Positions 11,657 through 22,594 are shown, counted from the first letter of the stretch. The stretch: DNA of 64,000 nucleotides from Silene latifolia (GCF_048544455.1 NC_133529.1:58254271-58318270), one strand, 5' to 3'. Translations and numbers: made by a program. Notes: generated from the letters alone by a model not told the origin.

Positions 11657-11665
11657 TATTTAAAA
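11657..11665 (+). promoter_or_regulatory. Putative internal promoter for A1 ORF1
   Basis: TATTTAAAA followed by CCCCTCCC lies right after the palindrome cluster and about 300 bp before the ORF1 start. The related element W has TATAAAAC followed by the same CCCCTCCC context in the same position (20178). The ORF1 leader that follows is A/C-rich and lacks ATG clutter. An independent promoter for ORF1 is my inference. Confidence 0.45.
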
Positions 11666-11963
11666 CCCCTCCCACCTTCATTCATTCATTCATTCATTCA
11701 TAAACACTACCCACAACATCAAAACCCTCATCCTCTCCATCACAAAAACAAAAACCCTCAACAACATTCACCAAAATCAAATCAAACCATCCTTCCAACA
11801 ACAAATCAATCACTCCTCCCTCAACAAAAATCAAAACCAAGAACAAAATCTTCAACCTTTGAGTCGATTTTTGATTTCATAAAGGCAAAGCCTTTCACCT
11901 TCAAATCGATTTGGGCATACTACAAATTGAAGATTTTTCATTCTTTTCTTGGTTAGTTCATCA

Positions 11964-13508
11964 ATGGCAAGGACTAAGGGAGCAACAAAGGCAACAAAGG
12001 CAACAAAGGCACCAAAGGCTAAGGCACTCTCACAAAGGCAAAAGGCTCTTCAAACAAAGAAAGCATTGGCTATGGTGGTAGCAACACCAAACTTGGAAGT
12101 GCAACATCAACAACAACCTTCTATGGGAGCAACAACACCTTCCACTCCGGTAATTGATCAACTTTTGCATTATCCAGAGGTAACTTTTATTTCCGATACC
12201 CATAGAAATACCTTTGTCAAGTTTGCTATGAAGTCATTACAATCCACCAAATTCATATGTGAAGATACCTTACAAAAATTGGGTGTTCTTGAACAAACAA
12301 AAGCCTTTTTCAATGCCATGGGGTTGAAGAAATTGTTTGAAACAAGGGAATTGACATACCCCTCCCTTACCTTGGAATTTTTAAGTTCTTTGAAAGTCAC
12401 CAAAATTGAGAATAGGGAGAATATCGAGTTGCGTCTAGCTAATGTTAGTAGACGCATTACCTTCAAGGAATTGGGTGAAATTTTGGGTCTTAGTGATGAA
12501 CCGAGCTATTTTAAGAGTTATGGAAAGTATGACCCCGAACCTCTTCGGGAGGCAATCTCCGGGAAGAAATTTGAGGATTTTCATGCGAGTCGTGCTCTTT
12601 TGGTCCACCATCCGGGCATAAGAGTATGGCACAAGGTCGTGGGTAACACCATAATTGCTAGGAAAGATACTAACCATTTCACAAGACTTGATTTTATTCT
12701 CCTTGAATCGGCTTTGAATATCGGAAGAGTGCACACCAAGCCTTACAATTCTTTGAGGCTCTTGGTAGATAGATGGCTCAACATCGATTGTGGGAAGAAG
12801 GGCACGACCGTTATTGTCAATGGCGGCCTAGTCACACTCCTAGCCAAGCACTTTGATCCTAACTTCAATAAGGATAACAAGTACAAAGCAAAGGAGGGTG
12901 GCCATCTTATTGATATGCATATTATGATTCACAAGTTCAAGTGGGTTGCCCATAACCCCCTTGACACTAAGTATGGATGGCTAACTAGTGAAGCTAGATC
13001 GTTCACCTTGCCTTCGAAAATTTGCCGTCTAAGCGTCCACCGGACCAATTATCTACTTCCCCTTTCCGAAGAAGCCGAGTATATCATTCAACAACAAAAG
13101 GGTGATCTTGAAATGCCCTCCTCTTCCATTGTCATACCACCTTACCCCTTTAACTATGAAGAGTTCAAGCCGGAAGGAGTTGAAGTTGGGAAACACTATG
13201 TGACTCTTCTCATGCAAGCAATGCACAAGCAAGCCTATGAAGATCGGAAAAATGCCTACTTGGCTCAATATCCACCCCTCCTACATTTAGCTAGGCAAGG
13301 ACTACTTGATCCATCTTGTCCTTTGCCTAGTTGGGCGGATAGAGAAGTCTTATTTCCGGGTGCATCTAGGGTCGTTTTGGGTGACAATGAGGTTGTTGGA
13401 AATGATGAGGAAGATGAGGAAGAAAGTGAAGAAGCAAATGACAAGGAAAGTGGCAATGTCACCACTTCTCATGAGGGAAGTGATGATGATAGCATGATGG
13501 AAGATTAG
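11964..13508 (+). CDS. A1 Athila ORF1 (env-position protein)
   Basis: This is an intact 514-residue frame; the chosen ATG is preceded by TCATCA and opens MARTKGATKATKA. It resembles the Arabidopsis Athila ORF-1 family. A basic Thr/Lys/Ala repeat N-terminus is followed by a conserved core (PEVTFISDTHRNTFVKFA, TYPSLTLEFLSSLKV, GEILGLSDEPSYFKSYG, NGGLVTLLAKHFDPNFN, IPPYPFNYEEFKPEG, YPPLLHLARQGLLDP). The tail is strongly acidic (EEDEEESEEANDKESG, EGSDDDSMMED). I see no signal peptide or hydrophobic transmembrane segment, so an envelope role is not supported by the sequence. W and V carry decayed copies of the same gene. It is the only intact long frame of A1. Its biochemical function is unknown. 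Confidence 0.8.
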   Translation: MARTKGATKATKATKAPKAKALSQRQKALQTKKALAMVVATPNLEVQHQQQPSMGATTPSTPVIDQLLHYPEVTFISDTHRNTFVKFAMKSLQSTKFICEDTLQKLGVLEQTKAFFNAMGLKKLFETRELTYPSLTLEFLSSLKVTKIENRENIELRLANVSRRITFKELGEILGLSDEPSYFKSYGKYDPEPLREAISGKKFEDFHASRALLVHHPGIRVWHKVVGNTIIARKDTNHFTRLDFILLESALNIGRVHTKPYNSLRLLVDRWLNIDCGKKGTTVIVNGGLVTLLAKHFDPNFNKDNKYKAKEGGHLIDMHIMIHKFKWVAHNPLDTKYGWLTSEARSFTLPSKICRLSVHRTNYLLPLSEEAEYIIQQQKGDLEMPSSSIVIPPYPFNYEEFKPEGVEVGKHYVTLLMQAMHKQAYEDRKNAYLAQYPPLLHLARQGLLDPSCPLPSWADREVLFPGASRVVLGDNEVVGNDEEDEEESEEANDKESGNVTTSHEGSDDDSMMED

Positions 13509-15475
13509 CAAGCCTTGGAGACTCCTACACTCTCATGGTTTGTCTATTTCTCTCTTTGTATTTTATTTCATTTTGATCATTGTTGGAGTAGTCCTAGCCC
13601 CATTAGAGGACTCACACCTCGGTACCATTGAGGTGTTCTCATTCTATTGTTCCCGTTTTCAAAATCCAAAATAACAAATTAGCTTCATGCATAGCATAGT
13701 GTGTGCATGAACTATACCCATCCTTGGACATTAGCAATAGTGTCTCACTCGGTTTGGGGAAGTTAATGCATACGCAACGGGAGGTAATCTAAATTATCCT
13801 CTCCGTCATAACAAAAACCATGCATCATGTAGTGTAGCTTAGTATAGATTGCATTTAGTATAGAAATCATGCATCATCTTTACATAATTTCCATCATTTT
13901 GGCCATTGAGGACAATGCCCATATTAGTGTGGGATGGGAATTCTAACATTTAACTCTTATTCAAAAATCCAAAAAAATTGAAAAATTTTAAAAAATCATA
14001 AAAATTTGAAAATTGAAAACCCAAAAACAAGTTCATTTCCTTTTTAGTGTAGTCTTGTACATATTGTTTTGTATATATTGTGTTTGTCCATCCTTTTTCA
14101 CATTGATCGACTACGCCACATCCGAGACATGAGGATATTGAAGACCGCATGGTATGATCTTTCCACTCTCCTTTTTCCTCTTTATGTTAATGACTATGTG
14201 ACTTTATTTTGATTGATGCGGTAAAAACAATGTGAATTTAGGATTGCATTTAGTTTATATGGCATATTAGTTGGTAGAAGCATATGCATTAGGATGTTTA
14301 TATGTTAGTTGCATCATGGCATGTAGTTGCATGTTAGAAAAATTTTGTGAAACCATCTACTTGGGAAGTTTGACAAGTGTATATAGGCCCTAGTAGATGC
14401 TTTTTCTTCTTAAGACTTTGCTTGTCAGAATACTTGTAAAACACCCTAGGATGTGTCATGCTAGTATCCTTTGACCCATGGATTATATTAAGGCCTAGTC
14501 AAGAGTACCTTGTGGTGTGATAACTCCTTGGCTACCGTTTATTCCAAGGTGACCCTTGAAACCATGCAACCATCATTCATCCATGTTCTACCATATTTTT
14601 GTCAACAAAAGGGAATGGGCACAAAAGGAAATCAATTTGAGTTCAATGAAATAAAAAGTGAAAGAAAGTTTGCAAAAATGCATCAAATGAAAAGAGAAGC
14701 AAAAATAGAACTCCTAAGCTTCAAAAACAAGGCACCCTCGTTACTAATTGGGGTGACTTTGAAAATGTTGAAAAGAAAAATGCAAAAAGTTGTCAAGTGT
14801 TGAAATGCCAAAAATCAAAAAGAAATGGCAAAAAGAAAGTGTTCTCAAATGTTATATGCCACAAGAAATTTGGGGGGAAAACAAAAACAAAAGCAAACTC
14901 CCAAAATGAAACTCAAAATTCTATTGATCCCTTTATCCATCATATCCATTTTTGTGCATGGTAGAGAGGGGACGACTCTTCTTCTTGTCTAGGCAAGAGG
15001 GGGAATTCCGCGATCCTCCAGTGTTTCTAACACCAAAGGGAGTCAACTCTTGACAAAAGCATTTAACGATTGAGGACAAAAGTACCCTAGCTTGACACAA
15101 CTTGGAGGTGATTTATTGGTATCCTTCTAGGCTTAGTAGTTTGAAGAAATGGTATCTATGAAGGAGTGTGTACCCTTGAATTGCTTCCCTTGTAGATAAT
15201 TTCCGCCACTTGATGAGGGAGTGGCTATTCTTTTTGTAGATGCATCCATTACGTGTTTTTGTGTGCTTAATGTTTGGATGTGTCGCCATTTGGCAAGACC
15301 CACCTTGCCTTGCAAGAAGGCATCCTACCTCATGGTTGTCTTGTTGTGAGTTGAAGGGGCGGAGTGAGACCCGCTAATTGTCTCATATCGGCTATATTAT
15401 TAGGATAGGTTAGTATTGGTCCTAGTCTTTGTCACCTCTTTACTCGGGACGAGCAAAGTTCGGTTTGGGGATATT
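13509..15475 (+). other. A1 3' untranslated region and polypurine tract
   Basis: About 2 kb without a supportable gene. Short open frames here have no family resemblance. The text recurs, diverged, downstream of ORF1 in V (29475-31066 and 39814-40313), including the CATTGAGGACAATG and CTCCTTGGCTACCGTTTATT blocks. The probable polypurine tract, GGTTTGGGGATATT, lies at 15462-15475 against the 3' LTR. An AAAAATTTGAAAATTG-rich low-complexity patch lies near 13970-14030. Confidence 0.7.
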
Positions 15476-16112
15476 TGATGTGACCATAATTGGCGCATAT
15501 TTAGCCCCCGAATTAGCCTTGTTTCCATGCTTTTTAGTGCTTATTTGGGTCATTTCTTATCTTTAGTTCTTTATTTTGCATATTCTTTGAGATTTTGATC
15601 CCTTGGTAGGAAAGGAGTAAGAATCTTGCATTTTCATGGCAAAACGAGACTAAATTGATCGAATTCAATGACCAAGCATCAAGGAGAGACAAGATTAGAA
15701 GGCCTTTGTACATATCATAGTAGAAGAGCAATGTTGGGAAAGGATCCTTGAGTCCCCAAGGAAATCCCCAAGGAATTTATGAAGAAAAGGGAAGAAAAGA
15801 AGAAGAATTGTTGCCGATCGACAATCCGAGCGGATTGTCACAATCCGTCCGTCGCAAAGAAGACAATCCGAGCGGCTTTGCCACAATCCGCTCGGATTCC
15901 CCCTCCACAATCCGCTCGGATTCCCCTGAATCCGCTCGGATTCCAACGCCAGAATCCGCCCGTCCCGACCCTATTCCGCCCGGATTCTAGCACAGCACGG
16001 ATTGTCTTCTCCAAGCTACGAATGAAGAAGCCCTTGTCTCAGAAAATACCGGCTCCTCCTTGCTCAACTTAAAAAGTGTAATTACTAGTTTAGCCCTTAG
16101 TTAACCCTAATG

Positions 16113-16117
16113 CATCC
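16113..16117. repeat. S target-site duplication, left copy (CATCC)
   Basis: CATCC precedes S and recurs at 18406-18410 right after it. The uninterrupted 5' LTR has a single CATCC at the matching place near 6862. Confidence 0.93.
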
Positions 16118-18405
16118 TGTAACACCCCCATTTATTTAAGGGCCTGAACTAGGACTCCTCAGATAAATGACGGTGTTACCATCTCGGAAGCCCGAGGCAG
16201 TAGATAACAAAGGAAAGAAACACAGTACTTTATTAAAATGTTTATAGTGAGATTATAACTGGAATTAAAACAAAGCCTCCAAAAAATATGACCAAAAGAT
16301 AAAGTCTGATAAAACTACTAATAAGACTAAGGTGGGCTAGGAACTAAGTCAGTCATCCAAGCTCTCTTCCCGGCCAGCTCCCATCGGTCTCGAAATACTG
16401 TCAACCGCTCCCCAATAATTGGATCATCACGGCGTACACGAATACACGGGGTGGTCACCGAAGCTGAGTAGGGAAAACAATGAAACAATAAAAATATGAT
16501 ATGCATGCTCCTCCGCCACCTCTATCTCCATCTCAACTCATATCTCATATCTCATACCCCGGACAACCCAGCCATACCGATCCCCGGTAGACTATATATT
16601 TCGACCGTAGCCGATCTGCCAGCTCGCAGCTGAGGACACCAGGGCATGTCCTGCAAAACCCGCCTGGGCCTTATCACAACTCACATCTTATCTCAACATC
16701 GTCACTCCTACACCATCCTCCAACTCCAATGCATATGAAATGCTCAACAGAAATTTAATGCAACACAATATATATATTAATGAATGAAATCATGCCAGCT
16801 ACCGAATGTTGTGATAACAAACTCAACACGATCAATTCAGTCAATCACCTTCCCGTATATGAATCATAACGTAACTCAACAACCACGAATCAAGTCAACA
16901 CAATTCAACATCAACGATAATAAGTCAAGTGTATTTCCCTACCTCAAAGTGCCAGCAATTCGAATTAAGCGAGTTTAAGGGACTAAAATAAAGCAATGAA
17001 TTTGATAATTGATCCTTCACGAATTCGTCACCTAAAACAATTATAATATTTATAATTACTAACTACTAAATATAGAAATCTCCCAAAATGGAAACTTTCC
17101 CGATATAGTAACTTTCCTCTTTTAACAAACCCAACTCAAAAACCCGTCTTTAATTAATTAATTATTATTTTATTTTAAGTAACCCGGAACTTAGACCAAA
17201 ACGATAATTAGAGAATTAAACGAATTATACGATGAAACGAATCAAGTATTTGAATAACTCTAACAATCCCGACTCAAAACCGTCTTTAAACATTTTGAAT
17301 AACTCGGGAGTTAAAATAAATAACTAATTTAAAGAATTAAACGATTTAAGGAAAACCCGAATCAAACGAACGACTTAAACAACCCGACTCCCTAACCGCA
17401 CCCCCTTCAACCCGACACAACTCCTTCCAACAACCACCAGCCCTCACCGCCGACCACCAGGCCTCGACACCGTGTCCGGCCTGGTCACCTCCAACCACCA
17501 CGACCGTGGTCGACCCACGCCGGTGGTCGAGCCACCACCACCAACACCCCATGTCCGCAACTCCGCCACAATGACCCACCTTTGAAACCCCATAGCCGCC
17601 ACTGTTAACAACAGTACACCACCCTATCACCACCATTCTTCTCGCCGCCAACCCACGCACACAGACACCATAGCACCACCGTTTCGACCTCCCCCTAGTC
17701 CACGGTGGTGCCACCCAAAACCTACCCGTCTCAAACTCCCCTGAAAACCGCATCTAAAACCCGTTTGCTACCCCCTGTCAATGCCGCCTTTCACAACCAC
17801 TAACACCACCCAAAACCACCCTAACCACCACCACAACACTCGTCACTAACCACCCATTTCCCTTACCCCGTCAACAACCACTAGCCTCACCTCCCTAAGA
17901 CACGAAACAACCACCAAAACCCGACATCAAAAGCGAAAAACAGAGGACAGAGGTTGTATGCTTACCTTTCCGTCACCACCACCGCCACCATAGCCACCTA
18001 TGAACGTCGACAACCGCCCCTATCTCTTCCTTGCTGCACTGACAACAACCCAGCTCACTCTCTCTCTCTCTATGCGTGAGGGTTGAGATTTGGGTAACGA
18101 TGAAAGAGGGAGGCGTGAGGGAGGCGGGTTGAGGGAAGGGTTTGGGTAGTGTTTAGGTTACAATTAGGGTTAGGGTTAGGGTTAATGGGCTTAGGGTTTA
18201 ATTGGGCTGAACATCAAATGGGTCGAGGGTAAATGGGTTAGCTCGCATTTCGAATTCTGTATAAACCCGTCTCAATTAACTTACGATAGCTTAATGTAAT
18301 TATCGACTCAACTATTATCCCGACATAATTAGTAATATAAATGTATAATAATTAATATATAATAATATCCATTTAATTTATTATATAAAAATACGGGGTA
18401 TTACA
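16118..18405 (-). mobile_element. S: solo LTR of the E1 family
   Basis: The 2288-bp sequence has TG/CA ends (TGTAACACCCCC at the left, GGGGTATTACA at the right) flanked by CATCC duplications. Both ends and the overall layout (C-rich middle, CTCGG...CCGAG motif at about 16183) match the E1 LTR. There is no primer site, coding region or second LTR, so it is a solo LTR left by recombination between the two LTRs. It is the youngest layer of the left nest, since it sits in the LTR of A1. Open frames in the C-rich part (17346-17753 and others) are compositional. Confidence 0.9.
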
Positions 18406-19521
18406 CATCCTCCCTAATTTCCACTATAAATACCCCATTAGTCTAATTAGAGGAGCATGTTCTTCTTATCAATAATTAGTGTAGTTAATATCAATCAAAT
18501 CTCTCTTTAATATTGTAATCAAGTATTAATCAAGTTTTAATCCAAGTTTTAGTTCTTTAATCTCTCTTTTGTTCATCCTTTATTTTGGGTAATTGAAGAT
18601 TATTTGGGTTATTGTTGGGAGATTGACAACCTCTCAATCAAGCATTCAAGTACTTCTTTTATCTTTGCTTTATTATTGGAATCATTAGTAGGTATAATCT
18701 CTTAATCCCTTTTTAATTATTGTTAATTACTTTCATTTATTCATCATGTTTCATATTGTTGGTATGATTGACAACCTTGCTAGCATGATCAACATGATAA
18801 TGAGTGAGTAGTCTCTTAGCTAGGGTTAATGGGTGATTAGGGGAAACCAACATGGGGAATGATTCATGCTTAAATTAATATGCTTTCATGTTTTATTTGC
18901 TTGCTTGTTTTGATCTCAACTCATGCACATGTTATATTTGATGAAATGCTAAGCCTATGAATCCTTGCATTTACTATCATCTTCTATCTTTTCAATGAGA
19001 CTTGTAAGACATAACCCAACTCGAGTCTCATTAGACCATGCATGTTGTTGAGTAGGGAAGATTAAGTCGACTTGTAGGTGTTGTACAATCTAATCGATTC
19101 GGCTCCGGGACCCAAACTTTCCTAGGATTGTAAGATATAACCCAACTCAATCCATCACAACAATAATTGCTTGCTTATAATTTGAGAACATGTTTGTATG
19201 ATCATATCCCATGATTCCCCTATGATCCCATGACACCCTAGTGCCTTTAATCAATTGTTTACACCCCTTTAATTCATCTTGCTTGTTTGTTTTCATTGCT
19301 ATTCTAGTTTAGTAACCTTCTACATCAACCCAATTTGTGACACCCCTTAGACACCACTAGTTACAATAGAAATCTCATTTCAACTCCCATCCCTTGGGAT
19401 CCGACCTTTACTTGCCTCTTTACTAATTGTAGAGTTGTTTGTGGAGCTATAAATTGTGTTTTGATTCGACCGTGACCAACGACCACATCTTAATTTGTGA
19501 ACACTTAGCGGGATCGCATCA

Positions 19522-19526
19522 AGCGT
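19522..19526. repeat. A1 target-site duplication, right copy (AGCGT)
   Basis: It matches 6218-6222 and directly follows the A1 3' LTR. Confidence 0.9.
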
Positions 19527-19930
19527 CTTGGCATCGGGACGCTCGGATTGCTGGGCAGGGAAAGGCTCGGATTGGCTGCAATCCGCTCGAATTGTGAGTC
19601 AGGCACTTTTCTTCTCTTCTTTCCTCAACAATCCGTGGGGATCTTGTTGAGGATGCAAGGATCCTTTCATCATTGCCCAATCTACTTTATTATCTACATA
19701 GGCCTTCTAGTATCGTCTTTCCTTTGATGCTTGGTCATTGATTGCGATCAATTTAACTCCAGTTCACCATGAAAATGCAAGGTTTGCACTCCTCTCCTAC
19801 CAAGGGAACAAAATCTCAAAGAATATGCAAAATGGGAAACTAAAGATAGTACATGACCCAATTATGCACTATAAAGCATAGGAACGACGCTAATTCGGGG
19901 ATTAAATATGCTCAAATGTGAGTCACATCA
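19527..19930 (-). repeat. X LTR, 5' end piece
   Basis: This continues the X LTR that stopped at 6222. On the minus strand it starts TGATGTGACTCACATTTGAG and includes the block homologous to the first 300 bases of the V LTR. The left part holds CCGAGCG-type motifs (19535-19640). It ends at 19930 with the LTR terminus. 19931-19935 (ACGCT, or AGCGT on the minus strand) is the candidate TSD for X. Confidence 0.8.
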
Positions 19931-20110
19931 ACGCTCATCTCAGGTCAAGACGCTCGTCTCATTGAAAATCCGCGCGTCCTGGCTACTTCAAAATATGGGA
20001 TTTTACTCTGACTATGGATCCGAGCGTCCCGTGGGTGATCCGCTCGTCTCCTGGAGCTATGATCCGAGCGTCCCGTGCTCGATCCGCTCGTCTCCTTACC
20101 GTCTTGCTCT
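19931..20110. repeat. Palindrome cluster in W upstream of ORF1
   Basis: Motifs such as GATCCGAGCGTCCCGTG, GATCCGCTCGTCTCC and AAGACGCTCGTCTC alternate here. They are diverged versions of the A1 internal cluster in the same position relative to ORF1. The candidate X insertion site lies in this cluster. Confidence 0.7.
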
Positions 20111-20177
20111 CCTATTTTCTCGACAATTATAAACTTCTCCCACGACACATTTCATGACACCTCATCCTTCCTTCCTC

Positions 20178-20185
20178 TATAAAAC
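20178..20185 (+). promoter_or_regulatory. Putative internal promoter for W ORF1
   Basis: TATAAAAC followed by ATAAAATCCCCTCCC lies after the palindrome cluster and about 160 bp before the ORF1 start. The place matches the A1 box at 11657. Confidence 0.4.
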
Positions 20186-20337
20186 ATAAAATCCCCTCCC
20201 ATATAACCCACAACACATCAAAAACATCCATTTATCTCTCTAATTCGAAAACCCCCAAAACCTAGGGTTTTCAAAAAGGACCCCAAATTGCAAAGAGTAT
20301 CCTCATCAACCAATCAAATTCAAAGATCTATTTCAAG

Positions 20338-21876
20338 ATGAGACCAACAAGGTCCTTACCTAGATAAAGGAGGAGAGCTAGAGTGATTGGAAGTTCCTCA
20401 ACTTCCTACCTCAACACTCTAAGAAGAGAAAATGAAGAAGTTGTAGATCTCTCAAGACTCAATGAATTCTCAAATATTGAATTTGTTAATGATGTCCAAA
20501 GGCTTGTCTTTCATCGTTTACACGGTAAGAACATTCTTCCCACTAAATTTGTTTGCCACGCCACCTTGAGAAAACTCGGCATCTACCATCAAACTGAGGC
20601 ACTATTTGAGCTATTTGGTCTTTCTACTATGTTCAAAATGCATGAGCTCACCTATAGGCCTTTGGTTCTTGAGTTTTTGAGCTTCCTAAAGATCTCCACC
20701 ATAAACAATACAATTTGTGTAAAATTTCGTCTTGAGAATGAAACCCGGATGATGACATTAGTGGAATTTGCGAGTGCGCTAGGTCTCGATGTTTCGCCTA
20801 CCCGAACATCTAGACCCCGAAACTACTCTATAGCACCTCTTTGGCGAGCTTTAACCGGTCGCGACTTTACTTACATCAAAGAATGCTCGGCTTCCTACAT
20901 TCAAAAGCCAATCATCCGGTGCACCTATCGATTCCTCACCGGTAATCTTCTATCCCATCGCGACCCCGCGGTCGTCAATGAACTCGACCTTGTTTTCATG
21001 GAATCTTACCTCAAAATACAAGGGCGGAGTGGTTACAACTTTAATGCACGCCTAGTACTTCTCGAGAAATGGGCCAAGTTTAGAAATGGGGACGATGATG
21101 GCATGATACATATTGTTAATGGCGGGTTAGTAACCAAGCTTGCAAAACACTTTAACCCCAACTTCAATCACAACAATGCCTACATCCCTCTTCCCGGAAA
21201 AACAAGGATCGATGAAATGTTACTTCTACAACAACATCATTGGATAGCCCTTGAGTGCTTTGAAAAAAAGATAAAATGGATCATCAAAGGGAGCACCCCT
21301 ATATACCTTCCCATGGAAGGATTGACAAGGATTTCACCTAGAAGAGACCCCCTCTCTCAAGTCCCATCTTACCTCATCCCGACAAATGCAAACCGGGCTA
21401 ACCAAAACCAACCTCCTACTCCACCTCCCCAACAAGAAACCCAAGCAAATGACAATAAAAAAGTTTTGATCCCACCATACCCCTTCCAATACCAACCTTA
21501 AAACCACCCGAACCCCTTCATCCTTCCTAGGGACGATTTTATCACGGGTATCCTTCAAGACATGCACCTACGACAATATGGGGTCAATGTGGACAACTAC
21601 TATGCGTTGTATCCACAATTCCACCGATTGGCCCGGCAAGGACACATTAGTGAGGAGGGAATGATTCCCTCTTAGGCCCAAATGAATATACTCTTTCCGA
21701 ATTCGGAAAACGCCAATGGTGGAGCGCATGGTCAAGAAGAAGAGGGTGAAAAATCGAGTGGTGATGACATGGTGGAGTTAAATAGTGAGGTGGATTAGTT
21801 CATGGACTTTCATGAGAGTGATGCATCAAGAGAACCTTGGGATAGCGACTTCGGAGGGGATGATGACGACCTTTGA
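20338..21876 (+). pseudogene. W Athila ORF1 pseudogene
   Basis: The ATG at 20338 is followed by an in-frame TAA at 20365-20367. The frame then stays open until TAA at 21499-21501 and is broken again by TAG at 21673-21675 and 21796-21798, ending at 21874-21876. There is no frameshift. The core matches A1 ORF1 position by position (FHRLHGKNILPTKFVCHATL, TYRPLVLEFLSFLKI, NGGLVTKLAKHFNPNFN, IPPYPFQYQP, YPQFHRLARQGHI). The acidic tail (EEEGEKSSGDD, GDDDDL) is present too. A proline/Gln-rich insert (NQPPTPPPQQETQ) precedes the IPPYPF motif. It was once the same gene as A1 ORF1 but from a diverged subfamily. Confidence 0.85.
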
Positions 21877-22120
21877 GGAATACTTCATGAGCTAGGTGGA
21901 GCGGGCACGAGGCAACCATCAAGGCCAAAGTGAAGTCTCTCTTATTCCCCCTCATTTCTTTTTCATGACAAGAATTTCATGATTTGTTAACTTTTTTTTT
22001 GATTGATTGTTTCATTTTCTTGGGTGTCCTCGTAAAAAGTAGGACTGTTATTCCACCTATGCAACATTTGGATGATGTTAAATTACTTTCTCCCACATGT
22101 AAAATCCAAAACGACAAATT
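21877..22120 (+). other. W 3' untranslated region, truncated
   Basis: No gene is seen here. The AAAATCCAAAACGACAAATT stretch near 22098 matches the A1 region downstream of ORF1 (13660-13680), which supports continuity with W up to the LINE poly(T). Confidence 0.6.
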
Positions 22121-22550
22121 TAGTTTCTTTTTTATTTTTTATTTTTTTGGTAAAAGGTAAGCTTTCATTAAAGAACGAAACAAACTATTACAAACTACCA
22201 ACATTTGATACGATTTGTACAATGGACATGACCTTACAAAATTATATAAGGGTAGCCATTATCCATTGTTTATCTCTAGCCTTTATTACATTTCTAAGCC
22301 AAAACATGGATTTAGTTTTCATTATGCTTCTGATACTCTCCATAAGCCTGTTAGGGTGTAAAAGTGGCCCTTCCAGTCTCACCTGGTTGCGTTGCTGCCA
22401 GATGTTATAGAAGATTGCCTGGACCCAAGCATTAGTCACTCTTTTTTTAACCTTAAACCACGGTTTTCCTTGGATCCATTCCAGTGTATGCTGAGCAGGA
22501 AGCACAAGATGCAAGATTGAACTTAGCCTGCCCAGCAGTTGTACAGTAAA
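22121..22550 (-). mobile_element. LINE 3' fragment
   Basis: Read on the minus strand, the fragment ends in an A-rich tail (T-rich at 22121-22150 on the plus strand), preceded by CTTTAATGAAAGCTTACC, a typical plant L1 3' end. The frame at 22242-22514 (minus) contains WVQAIFYNIWQQRNQVRLEG, the conserved end of the LINE ORF2 zf-RVT region. The element is strongly 5'-truncated. I could not find a clear TSD, so the right boundary is approximate. Confidence 0.7.
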
Positions 22551-22594
22551 GTAGAAAAGTCAGTGAGTAATCAGTTTGCGCCTTTTTTTTCCAG

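Larger units (their letters stand above)
6223..19521 (+). mobile_element. A1: complete Athila-type Ty3/gypsy element lacking most of pol
   Basis: A1 is bounded by TSD AGCGT. The layout is 5' LTR (6223-7977), tRNA(Asp) primer site, gag-protease (8118-10913), spacer, Athila ORF1 (11964-13508), 3' untranslated region, polypurine tract and 3' LTR (15476-19521, split by solo LTR S). No reverse transcriptase, RNase H or integrase motif occurs between protease and ORF1; only about 1 kb of non-coding DNA lies there. Without S the two LTRs are 1755 and 1753 bp. By eye they differ at roughly 25 sites plus small indels, so the insertion is fairly recent. It is non-autonomous and must have relied on enzymes from a relative. 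Confidence 0.9.
15476..19521 (+). repeat. A1 3' LTR, interrupted by solo LTR S
   Basis: It starts TGATGTGACC like the 5' LTR and ends CGCATCA at 19521. Removing S and one TSD copy leaves 1753 bp against 1755 for the 5' LTR. The palindrome ACAATCCGAGCGGATTGT recurs at 15821-15838 and the TATA box at 18425. Confidence 0.9.
19931..22120 (+). mobile_element. W: Athila-like element fragment with decayed ORF1
   Basis: This fragment contains a palindrome cluster, a TATA-like box, a leader, ORF1 with several stops, and the first part of the 3' untranslated region. The layout matches A1 from 11262 onward. Everything left of 19931 was displaced by the X insertion. The right side is cut by the LINE fragment near 22120. 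It is the oldest recognisable layer of the left nest. Confidence 0.75.

Noticed and set aside
11964..13508. Calling Athila ORF1 a retroviral envelope
   Set aside because: No signal peptide, hydrophobic transmembrane segment or cysteine pattern is visible; position alone does not justify the name.
17346..17753. A 135-residue minus-strand frame in solo LTR S
   Set aside because: Gly/Trp/Val-rich translation of a CCACC-rich LTR region; no start context or family resemblance, and it lies wholly inside the LTR.
18165..18185. Telomere-like TTAGGG copies
   Set aside because: Only three short copies inside an LTR, and plants normally use TTTAGGG. Not a telomere or an interstitial telomeric block.
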